Shown here in pieces: positions 39,476 through 49,262 of a stretch of DNA of 64,000 nt. Numbering within the stretch: position 1 is the first letter of the stretch; every line of letters begins with the position of its first letter. Below the pieces are notes generated by a model. The model was not told where the DNA came from. It ran no database searches and saw only the letters and a list, made by a program, of their open reading frames with translations. The position numbers were made by a program, and so were the translations under genes. The DNA is from Mesostigma viride (lineage: Eukaryota; Streptophyta; Mesostigmatophyceae; Mesostigmatales; Mesostigmataceae), in NCBI GenBank assembly GCA_009746045.1, contig RPFO01000041.1:3397661-3461660 (forward strand). Reading direction: 5' to 3'.

Positions 39476-41615
39476 TATGACACTTGAGCTCCCAAGAAAA
39501 CCAGCATTTGATTGAAAACAATGAGTAGAGCCCCTGCCAAAGGCAGGTTTAAAGTAGTCATCTCGTCTCCCTCGCATGCAGGAGCAAGAGCCCCCCAAGG
39601 GTGGGATGGGTGGGAAGAAACAATTACGGGTCACAACCCGCCGACCATGCTTATCAAGCCTACCGTCAAAATGGAAAACGGCAAAACCAGAAATATCCTA
39701 ACGCTGACAATTCAATAATTCAGCCAGCCAGCTCATCTGTCACACGTCTGAGCTGTCAGGCCATGTGTACTCTTCGAATGCAACCCTGAACACACTACCC
39801 AACCAAGCAGCACACCAATCAATTGGTGAGTGCTGGTTACATCAGATTTTATTACAGCTTTTTGACGCAACTTCCGTCAGCATTCCACACATGGCCGGCC
39901 GTTCAAACAAACGGCGCCTGACTTACAAAAGGCAAAGCTAGTTGCCAGTAGGATTCCCCGGTAAACAACAAGTCGTCCCCATTCGTCTAACAAGCCCTCT
40001 GCATGTACAGCCACAAGGTTGTGGCGGCCCTTTCTTTCCCGCATTCTGTTTAATAAACTATTTTCAGAGAAATCCGATTATGACACTTGAGCTCCCAAGA
40101 AAACCAGCATTTGATTGAAAACAATGAGTAGAGCCCCTGCCAAAGGCAGGTTTAAGTAGTCATCTCGTCTCCCTCGCATGCAGGAGCAAGAGCCCCCCGA
40201 TCCACCCCAGTCCCTGGCGCCATTGCCCTCCTCCCCCGCACTGTCGCCGTTCAGGAAACAAAACTTGATAGGATCACTGTTGCCCCAATAACAGTGAACA
40301 AAGAAAAGAAGAAGAATCCCCCCCCTCTTCCAGGCAGCCTCGAGGGTAGCCGCTTCCATAAAAAGACCACAAAGTGGGGCGTGTCGCAACATCTCCTTCA
40401 TGGCGACTCAGCCCGCACAAGGCTATAATAACCCCCTAAGGGGCCCGACGATAAAAGGTTAGCGAATCCGCGGAGCCGCCTCAGCAAAATATTATTCCAG
40501 ATAAAAACCCAGAAAATTCGCATTCCGACGCCACCAGGGTTTGAACCGCTACCTGCCGGGTGCTGAGCAGGGAGAGACGACAAGGCCAGGCACTGCCACT
40601 GCCAGCCGAGACGCCTTTCCGATACTCGGTTCCTTTTGTGGGAATTTTGCAAATATATTTTCTTCCGGAACGCAAGAAATTAGCCGGCCGCGCGTCACCC
40701 TTATATCCCTCGCTGGCCCATAACAAAAAAGGGCCGCGCACCAAGCCGAAGGCAGCGCCATGCAGCGCCCTAGGCTGTGGGCCGCTGACTGACTACCAGC
40801 GCAGTCTCATGGAATCCAAATTAATCTATTGACCTTCGCACAGTTTCCGCATTAGCTGCGGACTTCTTAGTCGACATGATTGGCTCCGCTGCTGGAATTA
40901 CCAGCAGCCGGGGCGGGGCGCCCAGCCCACTTTCTATGACCACCGAGACGCTGCCCAGCAAGGTGCCAACCAGAACCACTTGGCACATTGGTAACGCGAA
41001 ATTCCCGTTCCGTTCAAACCGCCCCTACCTGCCGTGAAGTCGCAAAGCCCGCGACTTCATAGCAGGCAAGGACGGGGTCTTTGCCTAATTTTCTTTAGCC
41101 CCGCCGCCATAGCAGCGAGGCCGCTCATACTGCTTCAGTGAGCACATTCAAAGAAACAATTACGGGTCACAACCCGCCGACCATGCTTATCAAGCCTACC
41201 GTCAAAATGGAAAACGGCAAAACCAGAAATATCCTAACGCTGACAATTTAATAATTCAGCCAGCCAGCTCATCTGTCACACGTCTGAGCTGTCAGGCCAT
41301 GTGTACTCTTCGAATGCAACCCTGAACACACTACCCAACCAAGCAGCACACCAATCAATTGGTGAGTGCTGGTTACATCAGATTTTATTACAGCTTTTTG
41401 ACGCAACTTCCGTCAGCATTCCACACATGGCCGGCCGTTCAAACAAACGGCGCCTGACTTACAAAAGGCAAAGCTAGTTGCCAGTAGGATTCCCCGGTAA
41501 ACAACAAGTCGTCCCCATTCGTCTAACAAGCCTCTCTGCATGTACAGCCACAAGGTTGTGGCGGCCCTTTCTTTCCCGCATTCTGTTTAATAAACTATTT
41601 TCAGAGAAATCCGAT
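39476..41615 (-). mobile_element. Split-direct-repeat element SDR1 (complete, 2.14 kb)
   Basis: Plus-strand order: X1 39476-39596, 18 bp G-rich spacer, Y1 39615-40078, X2 40079-40198, internal 40199-41150, Y2 41151-41615. X and Y pairs are nearly identical. Read on the minus strand this is A1-internal-B1-A2-B2, the split direct repeats of PAT/Kangaroo/Ngaro-type tyrosine-recombinase retrotransposons. There is no target duplication: the two ends and the Y1/X2 junction share only AT, as expected for integration of a circle by recombination. The 952 bp internal part has no RT or recombinase, so it is non-autonomous. Confidence 0.82.
40530..40640 (-). other. tRNA-like B box inside SDR1
   Basis: On the minus strand near 40537-40549, GGTTCAAACCC fits the pol III B-box consensus. 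No convincing A box or cloverleaf was seen upstream on that strand. It may mark internal pol III promotion or a small tRNA-derived insert, but support is weak. Confidence 0.25.
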
Positions 41616-42764
41616 AAGCTGACTTTTTATCCAGCCAGCCTGTGGCTACCTGCTCTGGTTACCATGACAAAGGCTATCATTTACTCAGTGGGAAAGGTGA
41701 AGAGACCATTGGAACAACCTACCTGACGCATGTGCCACCAAAGCATTGTGTCCCGCAAAATGCACACTGCCTCCTTTCTAACAAGCACGAGCCACTTTCT
41801 TTAGGAGACAGGTGCCAGCTCGTCAGTGTCTGGGGAAAATGATGCCGCTGCTTAGGAAGACCGCGTGAATTTCCTCGAACACAACTGTCTATAAAGCAAA
41901 AGAAATTTCAGAGAAGCATGGAAATAAAAGCATTACACCTTCCCGACAGGTTGCGGGCCACGCGCTGCAGAAAGCCAGCCATGTCACAGACGAACTTGCT
42001 AAAAGACATCCAGGAATCCAGCGATGCAGCGCCAGGACCAGCAACTTCCTGGCTGCATCTGGCCGGAAAGAAGGCAAAAAGCTTACGCTCAACGAGCTAA
42101 GAAAGCAGGAAAACGCTAGATTAAGACGTTTAATACAAGAACGTACCATAACGGGCATTTATTCGTGCCCAGGCGCACAAGAAAGGCCACCCTTTCATGG
42201 AGAGGTTGGGCACACATCGCGCAGGCCTAATGTTATCTTACCGCAAAATGACGGGAAAGGTAAAGATAGCAGCGGGAATTTTTAACGGCTTTAGAAACAC
42301 CATTAAACTAGCTTTCCTTACGACCATCAAAATTGGCAACCATCGACAATCACACCGGCAGGCATCCATTATACTTCATTCATCCCGACAGAAAATCAGG
42401 CCGGACCCCCCCTGCCGATGGCAAAGAAAAAAAGCCCGCGACATTATAGATCGCAACCATCCCACCATAAATTAGAATCAGTAGCTAATTTTCTCCAACA
42501 ATCGAGCATTTTTTCTGCTTTCCGCGTGCCAGATTTGTCACGTTTCGTCTAAATGCAGTCGCCATGGCCACTTCCGCAAGGGGTGCGCGCACCTTGCACC
42601 CACTTTTCACGGTACGGAGGGTACCGCGGATTTTTTTTGGCGCGGAAAATATTCGCCGCGCCGAGTCCCCTTAACTGGGTTAACACATATTAGCTTGGGT
42701 CATGGCAGTGTAGTTGTGTTTCCTTCCTCTATTCCTGGAGTAAACGGGTTTGTGTAAATGGCTT

Positions 42765-43031
42765 ATGGCGTATTATAGTAGCACATACGTAAATGCATTG
42801 AGATCTGGATCGTCTCGTTCGTCTTTCGCTAGGGGTTTAACTAGAGGTGGCCTTACTAGTTTAGGTAGCATTAGGCCGGGTAGAGGTAGAGGTGGCGGTA
42901 GAGGTTTAGGACGTAACAATGGACTCGGAGGAACTTTCGTAGGTAGAGAGCGAGACGACGATCCCCTGCCACACACGCCTTTGCATCAACCCTTCCGCGT
43001 CCAGGGAAATGAAGACGAGACCTATACTTGA
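42765..43031 (+). CDS. Small Arg/Gly-rich ORF in the gypsy 5' region
   Basis: About 88 codons from ATG 42765 (MAYYSSTYVNALRSGSSRS), with Gly-Arg repeats (GRGRGGGRGLGRNNG). RG-rich peptides often bind RNA. It lies between T1 and the LINE3 insertion in what should be gypsy leader or LTR. Coding status is uncertain. Confidence 0.35.
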   Translation: MAYYSSTYVNALRSGSSRSSFARGLTRGGLTSLGSIRPGRGRGGGRGLGRNNGLGGTFVGRERDDDPLPHTPLHQPFRVQGNEDETYT

Positions 43032-43268
43032 CAGGTAATGGGCGGGTCGCCTGCAAGCTGGGGGGGTAGTGCTGCCCGATTCGGGACACGCTCTGCCTAT
43101 AGACGTTAGACCTGCTCGAAGCGGAAAATCCTTTTATAGATAGCTCCTTTCCCTCGTTTTGTTTTCCTGAGAAACGTTGCTTACTGTCGTAGATAGGTGA
43201 TGGTTTCGGTTTGGCGATAGTGAGACCATTAGCGTCTTGGTAGGTTCCACCTTTTCCTTCGTGCTGCT

Positions 43269-44812
43269 CCAGTGGTATTCCTCCCAGTCCCGGCTGCTCG
43301 GCGCCCCCCCGCCGCCTCCGCCGCTTGTCCCTCTGGCGGCCGCACGCCTGGCAGTAGCACCGGCGGACGTCCCTGCGCCGCCCACGCCGCCCGCCGCTGA
43401 GCAGGACTACACGTACCCAGCCCAGCTGACGGAACCCCTGGCCGACCCCAACGAGCTCCCGCCGTTCACCGAGCTCGAGCTGAGCACCGCCGCCAAGCAA
43501 CTCCGCTTCTATGCCGCCGTTGGACCTGACCAGCTCCCAGCCCCGGTGATTAAGCTGACGGCGCTCACGGCTTTTGATTCTGTCCTCTGGGACGATCTAT
43601 GGGCTGTACTTGCTCGCGCTCGCGTCCCCACTCCCCTGATTACCGTCATCCGCACGCTGTATGAGGGGTCGACCACTTCGGTGCGCACTCAACACGGCAT
43701 TACCCCGCCATGCCCACTGCAGACCGGCGTCTGGCAGGGTTGCGTCCTGTCGCCGTACCTGTTTATTATTGTAGTGGATTATGTTATGCGCCAGGCACGT
43801 GCTCGCTTTGCTAGCATTGCAGGCCGTGCCCCTGGCCTAGCGATCACGAACGAGCTTGGGGAAGGGCCGGGGGCCGACTAACAAGCAGAATTTACTAGCT
43901 GACCTCATTTATGCCGACGACATCACGCTCATCGAGAAGCCGGAGTCTGCCCAACTTTGGCTGGACTGCCTGGCGCTCGAGGCTCGGGCGGTTGGTCTAG
44001 AAATCAGCCCCAAAACGGAGGCCCTGGCCCTCGGCATGGCAGGGCCCCCACCCACACTCCGTCTCTTAGACGATGCCGAGGTCAACTACCCTCCTTCCGG
44101 CCGCTTCAAGCTGCTCGGCAGTTGGCTTCCCGACTGCGAGGACGACATGACGACACGGATCGGCATGGCGTGGGCGCACCTCCATGACCACCGCCGCTGG
44201 TGGAGCAACCCCGCCCTACCCCGGATCGTCAAGCGTGACCTCTTCAAGGTCGTCATTCTGACGATCCTGACCTACGGCGCCGAGACGTGGACACTGATGC
44301 AGGAGCTGGAGCAACGACTCCACGGCGCCGTCACCAAGATGCTGCGCAAGGCCCTTAACATCCCCTTTGGTTTGCACATTAGTAATGAGGATTTGTACGC
44401 TGATTTGCCCTATGTTTCCCACATTATTAGGCACAGGCGCCTGGGCCTAGCCGGGCACCTGGCCCGCACAGATCAGGTAGATACTACAGATAGACTAGCT
44501 GGCACCAAGCCCGCCCAGCCTGGGCGATATGTCCTCACCTGGCGTGCCCCCGGCCGCGCGCGGCAGGGCCGCCACCCGTGGACTTTTCGTGATAGACTCG
44601 GCATGGACATGTGCTACACTAGACGTGACGGGCTCACCCCCGGGCAGCCTCCTGGTTTGTCTATAATATGGAGGCAGATGGTGCGCAAGGATAGATGGCA
44701 AGTAGTGATGAAGGAGACCACCCCCAAGCCTGTGGGGGCTCCGCGTGTGACCAAGTATGGCATTCATAGCGATTCGGGCCGCGGTGCCCACACCCCTGTA
44801 ACTAGGACCTAG
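43269..44812 (+). pseudogene. LINE3 reverse transcriptase, broken
   Basis: Motifs seen: GPDQLPAP near 43525, then directly TAFDSVLWDDLW. The roughly 100 residues that normally separate these are missing, so the first RT motifs are deleted. GVWQGCVLSPYLF, IYADDITLIEKP (catalytic YADD, about 43905) and a thumb/C-terminal region (TYGAETWTL, RRLGLAGHLAR) follow, as in RTE or CR1-like LINEs. A frameshift near 43870 separates the two halves. It is inactive. Confidence 0.85.
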
Positions 44813-44906
44813 ATAGCTGATACCATCCCTTCCATCCCATGTTCCCCTCCCACTGAGGACTTATGCTCACGTGACGCAGTCACGTGTCTATTAATTAATT
44901 AATTAA
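43269..44906 (+). mobile_element. Truncated non-LTR element LINE3 with (TTAA)n tail
   Basis: 5' truncated, 1,638 bp, ending in a TTAA tetranucleotide run (about 44890-44908), as in RTE/CR1-type elements that have simple-repeat tails. It is flanked by 11 bp duplications. It carries the C-terminal half of an RT. Confidence 0.85.
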
Positions 44907-45088
44907 TTCGTGCTGCTGTTCATTAGACGGCCGCACCCGCAGAAATTCACTGGGTCGCTGATTTTAGGACTACGAGCGCTGGACCATTGCCGCCCTCGTA
45001 ATTTCGGTGATCCAGATAACCCAGCTAAGTCGACTCCTACTCCTCGTTCCCCTATCGTGACTTCTCAAGACCAACCAGGTGCGTTACC

Positions 45089-45484
45089 ATGAGCCAGCGG
45101 CGTTCTTTTACTGCTCCTTCCCATTCTTCTAGCGATAATAGCCTAGCTAAATATTACGTAGTGATTACGCCTCAATGGTCCGCCATTTTCCTTTCTTGGT
45201 CCGACGCTAGAAAGATAGTTCAGAACCGTGTATACAACGTAACTAGATACAAGAAATTTATTCCCTTTGAGGAAGCTCAGACCTACCTCTTGAATCATAG
45301 TGAATCAGATTTGGGTCTCCATTCTCGTCCTGCTCCTCATTCTCGTCCTTCTGTAGATAGTCTTGTCTTTCTTACACCACCTCCATCACCCCTTCGTCCT
45401 ACGGCATCATCCTCTTCTAGTGCAGATACCCCTCTCACCTTAGAGTTTGGTTCCCTATCCATTACTGTGGTTAAAAAGGATTGA
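45089..45484 (+). CDS. RNase H1-type hybrid-binding domain ORF of gypsy G1
   Basis: 131 residues from ATG 45089. Residues about 20-67 (AKYYVVITPQW, IFLSWSDARKIVQ, RYKKFIPFEEAQTYL) match the pattern of the N-terminal domain of eukaryotic RNase H1 (Cauli_VI fold): YYVV, SW, V, KKF, EEA. That domain binds RNA/DNA hybrids or dsRNA and also occurs in caulimovirus transactivators. The rest is Ser/Pro-rich. It is a separate ORF before gag, so it may bind element RNA or hybrids during replication; this is inference. Confidence 0.75.
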   Translation: MSQRRSFTAPSHSSSDNSLAKYYVVITPQWSAIFLSWSDARKIVQNRVYNVTRYKKFIPFEEAQTYLLNHSESDLGLHSRPAPHSRPSVDSLVFLTPPPSPLRPTASSSSSADTPLTLEFGSLSITVVKKD

Positions 45485-45603
45485 TTTTACTTGTTTTCTT
45501 TGCTTAGGACATTCAAGGTTTTTCCTTTTGCCTTCCTTGTTTCAATTTAGGTTCCTATCCTTTTCTTAAGGCAACTTTCATTGTTCTTTCTTTTTAAGTA
45601 AAC
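45485..45603 (+). other. T-rich spacer before gag
   Basis: Short noncoding, T-rich spacer between the hybrid-binding ORF and the gag ATG at 45604. Confidence 0.5.
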
Positions 45604-47251
45604 ATGGATCCAGTGGGTGGAGAGATGTCGCCTATACCTACCGCTAATACTGACAATAATACTAATAATAATAACAATATAACAACAATACTCGTGGTAA
45701 CAGACGGGACTCCTTGGAAATGGTGCACCACCTTACTCCTCAAGGTAACTTGCGTACCTCACCTCCTTCCCCTACTACTGGTGGTCGTCGTCGTCCCTCT
45801 ATTACCCCACCTACCTTTGAACAACGTGTTAGATTTAGTGATGACCCCTCCTTTACCCTGAACCAGGCCCCTGCCCCTCCTGCAACCTTGGCTCAACCCT
45901 CAATTAGGTCCTCACTCCCTGACAATGCTTCTAGGCCTCCTCCTCACCCTGTGCCTTCCATCCCTGCTTATAACATGGGTCGTACCTCTGCCCCTTTAGG
46001 CCCTTCTGGTCGCCCTAGTGCAGTTCCCTTTTATCCTCCTGCTTCTTGGTCCTACCCTGACACGGCCTACGAGGCTGCCCAGGTCCCTACCCGTGTAGCA
46101 GATTTAGAAGTTATTAGTGATTTCAGCACCATGCCTCTAGACGACAGAAATTATGATCATTTTGCCTACTCCTCCCTTCGTGAACAATATACTGTTCCCT
46201 TCTCGTATGGGCACCATCCTGAAACGGTGGCTCCTTCTAGACCCCTATCCAAAACCTTTCCTCTTCCTTCTTTCTATCCCTCTTATGTAGCAGTTGAAGA
46301 CAGTGGTCCTATGGGTAAATCTGATCCTTCCCATCCTCCTAAGCCCCCTGCTCTTCCCCTCTTTGCTAACCTTCCCAAGTTGGATGTCAAGTCTACCCCT
46401 CAACAGTTTTTCACTTTTATTTGCTGCTTACCCAGAACACAGACTCGTGGCAAAATCATAATAGATGGCGTCTCCCTGATGCTGTTTTAGTCCCTCACTA
46501 TCTTACTACCTGTATTACCCCTGAACTTGCTAACCTCATTCAGTGTGAATCCTTGGCCTCTCATGCCTACCCTAACTCAGTAGCAGAATTGTTTAAGCGG
46601 TTAGAGAGCCATTTAGTTCCCCCTGATGCAGATCGGCAGGATAGATTAGCCTTTGGTACTTTGCAGCAAGGTACTAAACCGTTTAAGGAGTATATGAAAG
46701 AATTTGATGCACAGATGGTACGAATTAGGGATTTGTCGGGCGCAGAAGTACGTGCTCGTTTCCTTCAAGGCCTCAGTAGACCTTTATTACGTGAGGTAAA
46801 GCGCCAGTTCTCTGCCTACCGTTTTACTGATCTACCCCTCAAGCATGTGCGCCAGCATCTCTTACGAGTAGCAGATTTCTTCACCACCCCTTCTCTTCCT
46901 ACCCGTTCCCGTGTTAATAACATTAGCCTTACCCCTGAGGGGGAGAACTCCTATGTAGAAGAATTAGATATTTGTGATACCGACCTTTCGGCTCTGGATG
47001 TCTCTCATATTACATGCTATCATTGTAAGGAAGTAGGTCATCTTAAACGCGAGTGCCCCAAGTTCCTTTCGGGTGCTCCCCCTCATCCCGATGCTCGCCC
47101 TCCTCGTACCCCTCAGCGTGCTCTTATTCGTCCCACTCCAGGACGCATTCCCTCAGCTACCCCTAGTTGGCTGAATGCTGTGCAGACAGGACCCTCAGGG
47201 TTCCCCTATGATAATCAGGCTCCTGCACCCTCTTCGCTCCCTCGATCGTGA
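45604..47251 (+). pseudogene. Gypsy G1 gag with CCHC knuckle
   Basis: ATG 45604 (MDPVGGEMSPIPTANTD) opens into an Asn-rich tract, where an indel near 45670 shifts the frame to the long Pro-rich part ending at 46490. Another shift near 46430 leads to the capsid core (SVAELFKRLESHLV, TLQQGTKPFKEYMKEFDAQM, VRARFLQGLSRPLLREVK), a typical gypsy retrotrans_gag region. CYHCKEVGHLKREC (C-x2-C-x4-H-x4-C) is near 47015-47056. The shifts show that this copy is inactive or has assembly indels. Confidence 0.85.
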
Positions 47252-47880
47252 CCCTCCAGCAGTGGCTTTTTCGCCAGGGTCTTCTTCGGGGTTAGTCTCC
47301 GTGGATGTGGGGGGGGAGGGGGAACAGTAGGCCTGTCAGCCGGGGGTAACCTGGACAGGTCCTTCGATAGTACCCCAGATAATAGTTTTTGCCTGCCTGT
47401 TTTCATAACTTCTGTAGGAGCTGAATCATCCCTACCCTTACGTGTTCGTCCTCTTATGTTTTTGAATGGTGGCTTAACCGTCCCTCACACTGTTGTAGAC
47501 CCCTTCTTGCATGCTGACGAACTTTTGAATGTCTCTGTGTTAGTGGATAGCGGTGCGGCTAGCTCCTTTGTGAGTGAGGCCCTAGTTAGGCGTTTAGGAC
47601 TAGTCCCTATCCCTCACACCAAACCTAGCTGTCACTGTTCATTATGCTGACGGTCGCACCAGTCATTCCCCGGGTACGGTATCCCTTCCCCTGGTCATAC
47701 AAGGACGTACTGTCAACCTTACGGCCACTATAGGTCCTATCACTACCGCTGATGTATTACTAGGATTAGATTGGCACCAGGATAATAAGATTACTATTAA
47801 TTATGATACTATGGTCATCTGGTTTCCCGATAGTTCTTACTGGGTACCGGAACGTCATTATACTGTAGAGTAGAAAATTT
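47252..47880 (+). pseudogene. Gypsy G1 aspartic protease
   Basis: The catalytic loop VLVDSGAASSFVS (D-S-G-A) lies near 47540-47580. The second half TTADVLLGLDWHQDN follows in another frame (near 47740-47780). A 4 base insertion (CTAG after AAAC, near 47627) and a 5 base insertion near 47862 relative to G2 break the frame. Gypsy order gag-PR-RT is normal here, in contrast to the copia elements in this window. Confidence 0.85.
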
Positions 47881-48061
47881 ATCCTTAGTAGATATTACTC
47901 CTCCTACACCTGTTGATCCTCCTGTAAGACCTATACCTGAAGTATTAATGTCCAATGATGAATTGCGATCTGAATTAAAGGAATATGGATATTTATTATG
48001 TATGTTCCTTCAGTTAGAAGTACAGGAGATACCTATCCCTAATAATAGTGTGGATATAGAT

Positions 48062-49048
48062 TAAAAATATAATTACTTACAGCAGAGTGAAATCACTCAA
48101 ACCAAAGCAAACGCCCGGCTATAAACCTATATACAGAGCCATGTCAAAACTCTATACTACGATAAGACCAATGGAAACGCCTAACGGGAGGAACCTAATA
48201 GCCCTGCTGCACCGCAAAATCAGCCCGCGTACGGCGGAGCATGATGTCAGCCATGGCCCGAGTCAGCGCCACTGACAAGCGCTGACGCCAATATGACGTC
48301 CAGGTCCGCGCCGACCATGGGGCCCGCTGGCCCTCCAGGTCCAGCCGGTCCTCCCGGAGCCGGCAACACTCCTTGAAGAAGGCGGAGGTCAGGGGCCCCA
48401 TGGCCCCAAACTCCTCCAGGACAAAGGGCACCACACGATGGTGCCCGACGTCGCCGTAGGCCAGGAGCTTGGCCCGCTCCGCCCGGTCCGCCGTGTAACC
48501 TGCCGTGAGGGAGGCCCCAGCCACGTGGCTAAGAGCCAAGGGCCGCGCCACCGAAACGTCAATAAGCAGATGCCGGCCACCCCCCTCAAAGTCCAGCACC
48601 ACGATGTCAGGCCGGTGGTTGGGGGAATAGAAGGCAGCGCCATCCGCATCCTCGGACCGGATGTTCGCGTGGGGGAAAACCGACCGAATCATGGCGAGCA
48701 CCACCGTCAGGAGGACAGTGTGCAAATACAAATACCAATTCTGATTCTGTTGGCCCCCCATGCAGGCAAGGTAGTGAGTCCCCGTGGGATCCAGCGGCTG
48801 CCCACAGCTACCACAAGGCCGCCCGGCCGGAACAAGAGGCTGCGGGGCAAATAGCTGGTGCCGGAGCGCCACCGAGTAGTGGCTGGGAGCCAAGGCGAAT
48901 GGGGGGGCCATGGGAAGAGCACGAAGGTACGCCGAGCCCACACTCCGCAAGGAAAGCGAGAACAGCCACGCACGTCCCTGGGCGTTGAGGTCCGCGAAAA
49001 GAGCAATCCAATCAGCCGTGTGCAGAATACCCGCATAGGTTTTCTGGT
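48062..49048 (-). mobile_element. 5'-truncated LINE2, relative of LINE1
   Basis: A 987 bp insertion on the minus strand with a 14 bp target duplication. It carries only the C-terminal end of the LINE1-type protein plus a 3' tail ending GTAAGTAATTATATTTTTA. The tail is shared with 25143-25214 but not with LINE1 itself. Confidence 0.92.
48195..49045 (-). pseudogene. LINE2 C-terminal fragment: CCHC and restriction-like endonuclease
   Basis: The frame is open from the truncation (KTYAGILHTADWIAL) to the stop at 48195. It has CGSCGQPLDPTGTHYLAC (CCHC knuckle) and HRPDIVVLDF...LLIDVSVARPL (PD...D endonuclease motif), then EEFGAMGP, EDRLDLEGQRAPWSARTW and YWRQRLSVAL, parallel to LINE1. Conservation of these residues between two diverged copies supports the endonuclease call. 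The RT is absent, so it is inactive. Confidence 0.9.
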
Positions 49049-49262
49049 GTGGATATAGATGTGAACACAGTAGATACCATAGGGGTGGGATTTACTGAAA
49101 GCGAAATAGTAAGATACATGGCTGTGATAGATTCCTCCAAAGTTTTTGAACAAAAGACTCCTTCTTATCCTCCTCCTCGTTCTGTTTTACACCGTGTAGT
49201 TATTAAGGACGGTGCAGTTCCTACGCACTCTCCGATGTACCGTATGGGCCCTACCGAGTTAA
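49049..49262 (+). pseudogene. Gypsy G1 linker and beginning of RT
   Basis: Reads VDIDVNTVDTIGVGFTES, SSKVFEQKTPSYPPPRSVL and MYRMGPTEL, which in G2 continues into the RT (KELKQILVSLLEAGLIEPS). It is cut at the TTAA of transposon T2 (49259-49262). Confidence 0.85.

Larger units (their letters stand above)
38618..42670. mobile_element. TTAA-flanked non-autonomous DNA transposon T1 (contains SDR1)
   Basis: TTAA at 38614-38617 and 42671-42674 flank the ends GGGGACTCG and CGAGTCCCC, a short terminal inverted repeat. Without SDR1 (39476-41615) its length is 1,913 bp, close to the 1,928 bp of T2, which has the same two distinct ends in the opposite orientation. TTAA duplication is typical of piggyBac, but no transposase is present. 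Sequence 38618-39475 and 41616-42670 has no supported gene. Confidence 0.75.
43258..44917. repeat. LINE3 target-site duplications
   Basis: TTCGTGCTGCT at 43258-43268 and 44907-44917 flank LINE3. The 11 bp direct repeat fixes both ends of the insertion and shows that the gypsy leader continues across it. Confidence 0.85.
48048..49062. repeat. LINE2 target-site duplications
   Basis: GTGTGGATATAGAT at 48048-48061 and 49049-49062. The 14 bp direct repeat flanks the LINE2 insertion in the gypsy linker; the uninterrupted sequence is seen in G2 near 54274-54287. Confidence 0.92.
42675..49262 (+). mobile_element. Ty3/gypsy element copy G1 (interrupted, 3' truncated)
   Basis: Leader/LTR region 42675-43268 and 44918-45088 (split by LINE3), a hybrid-binding-domain ORF, gag with knuckle, protease (VDSGAASSF), linker (split by LINE2) and the beginning of RT. 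At 49262 a TTAA transposon interrupts it. Beyond that transposon lies a second overlapping copy, G2, from the protease onward. The LTR itself was not delimited. Confidence 0.85.
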
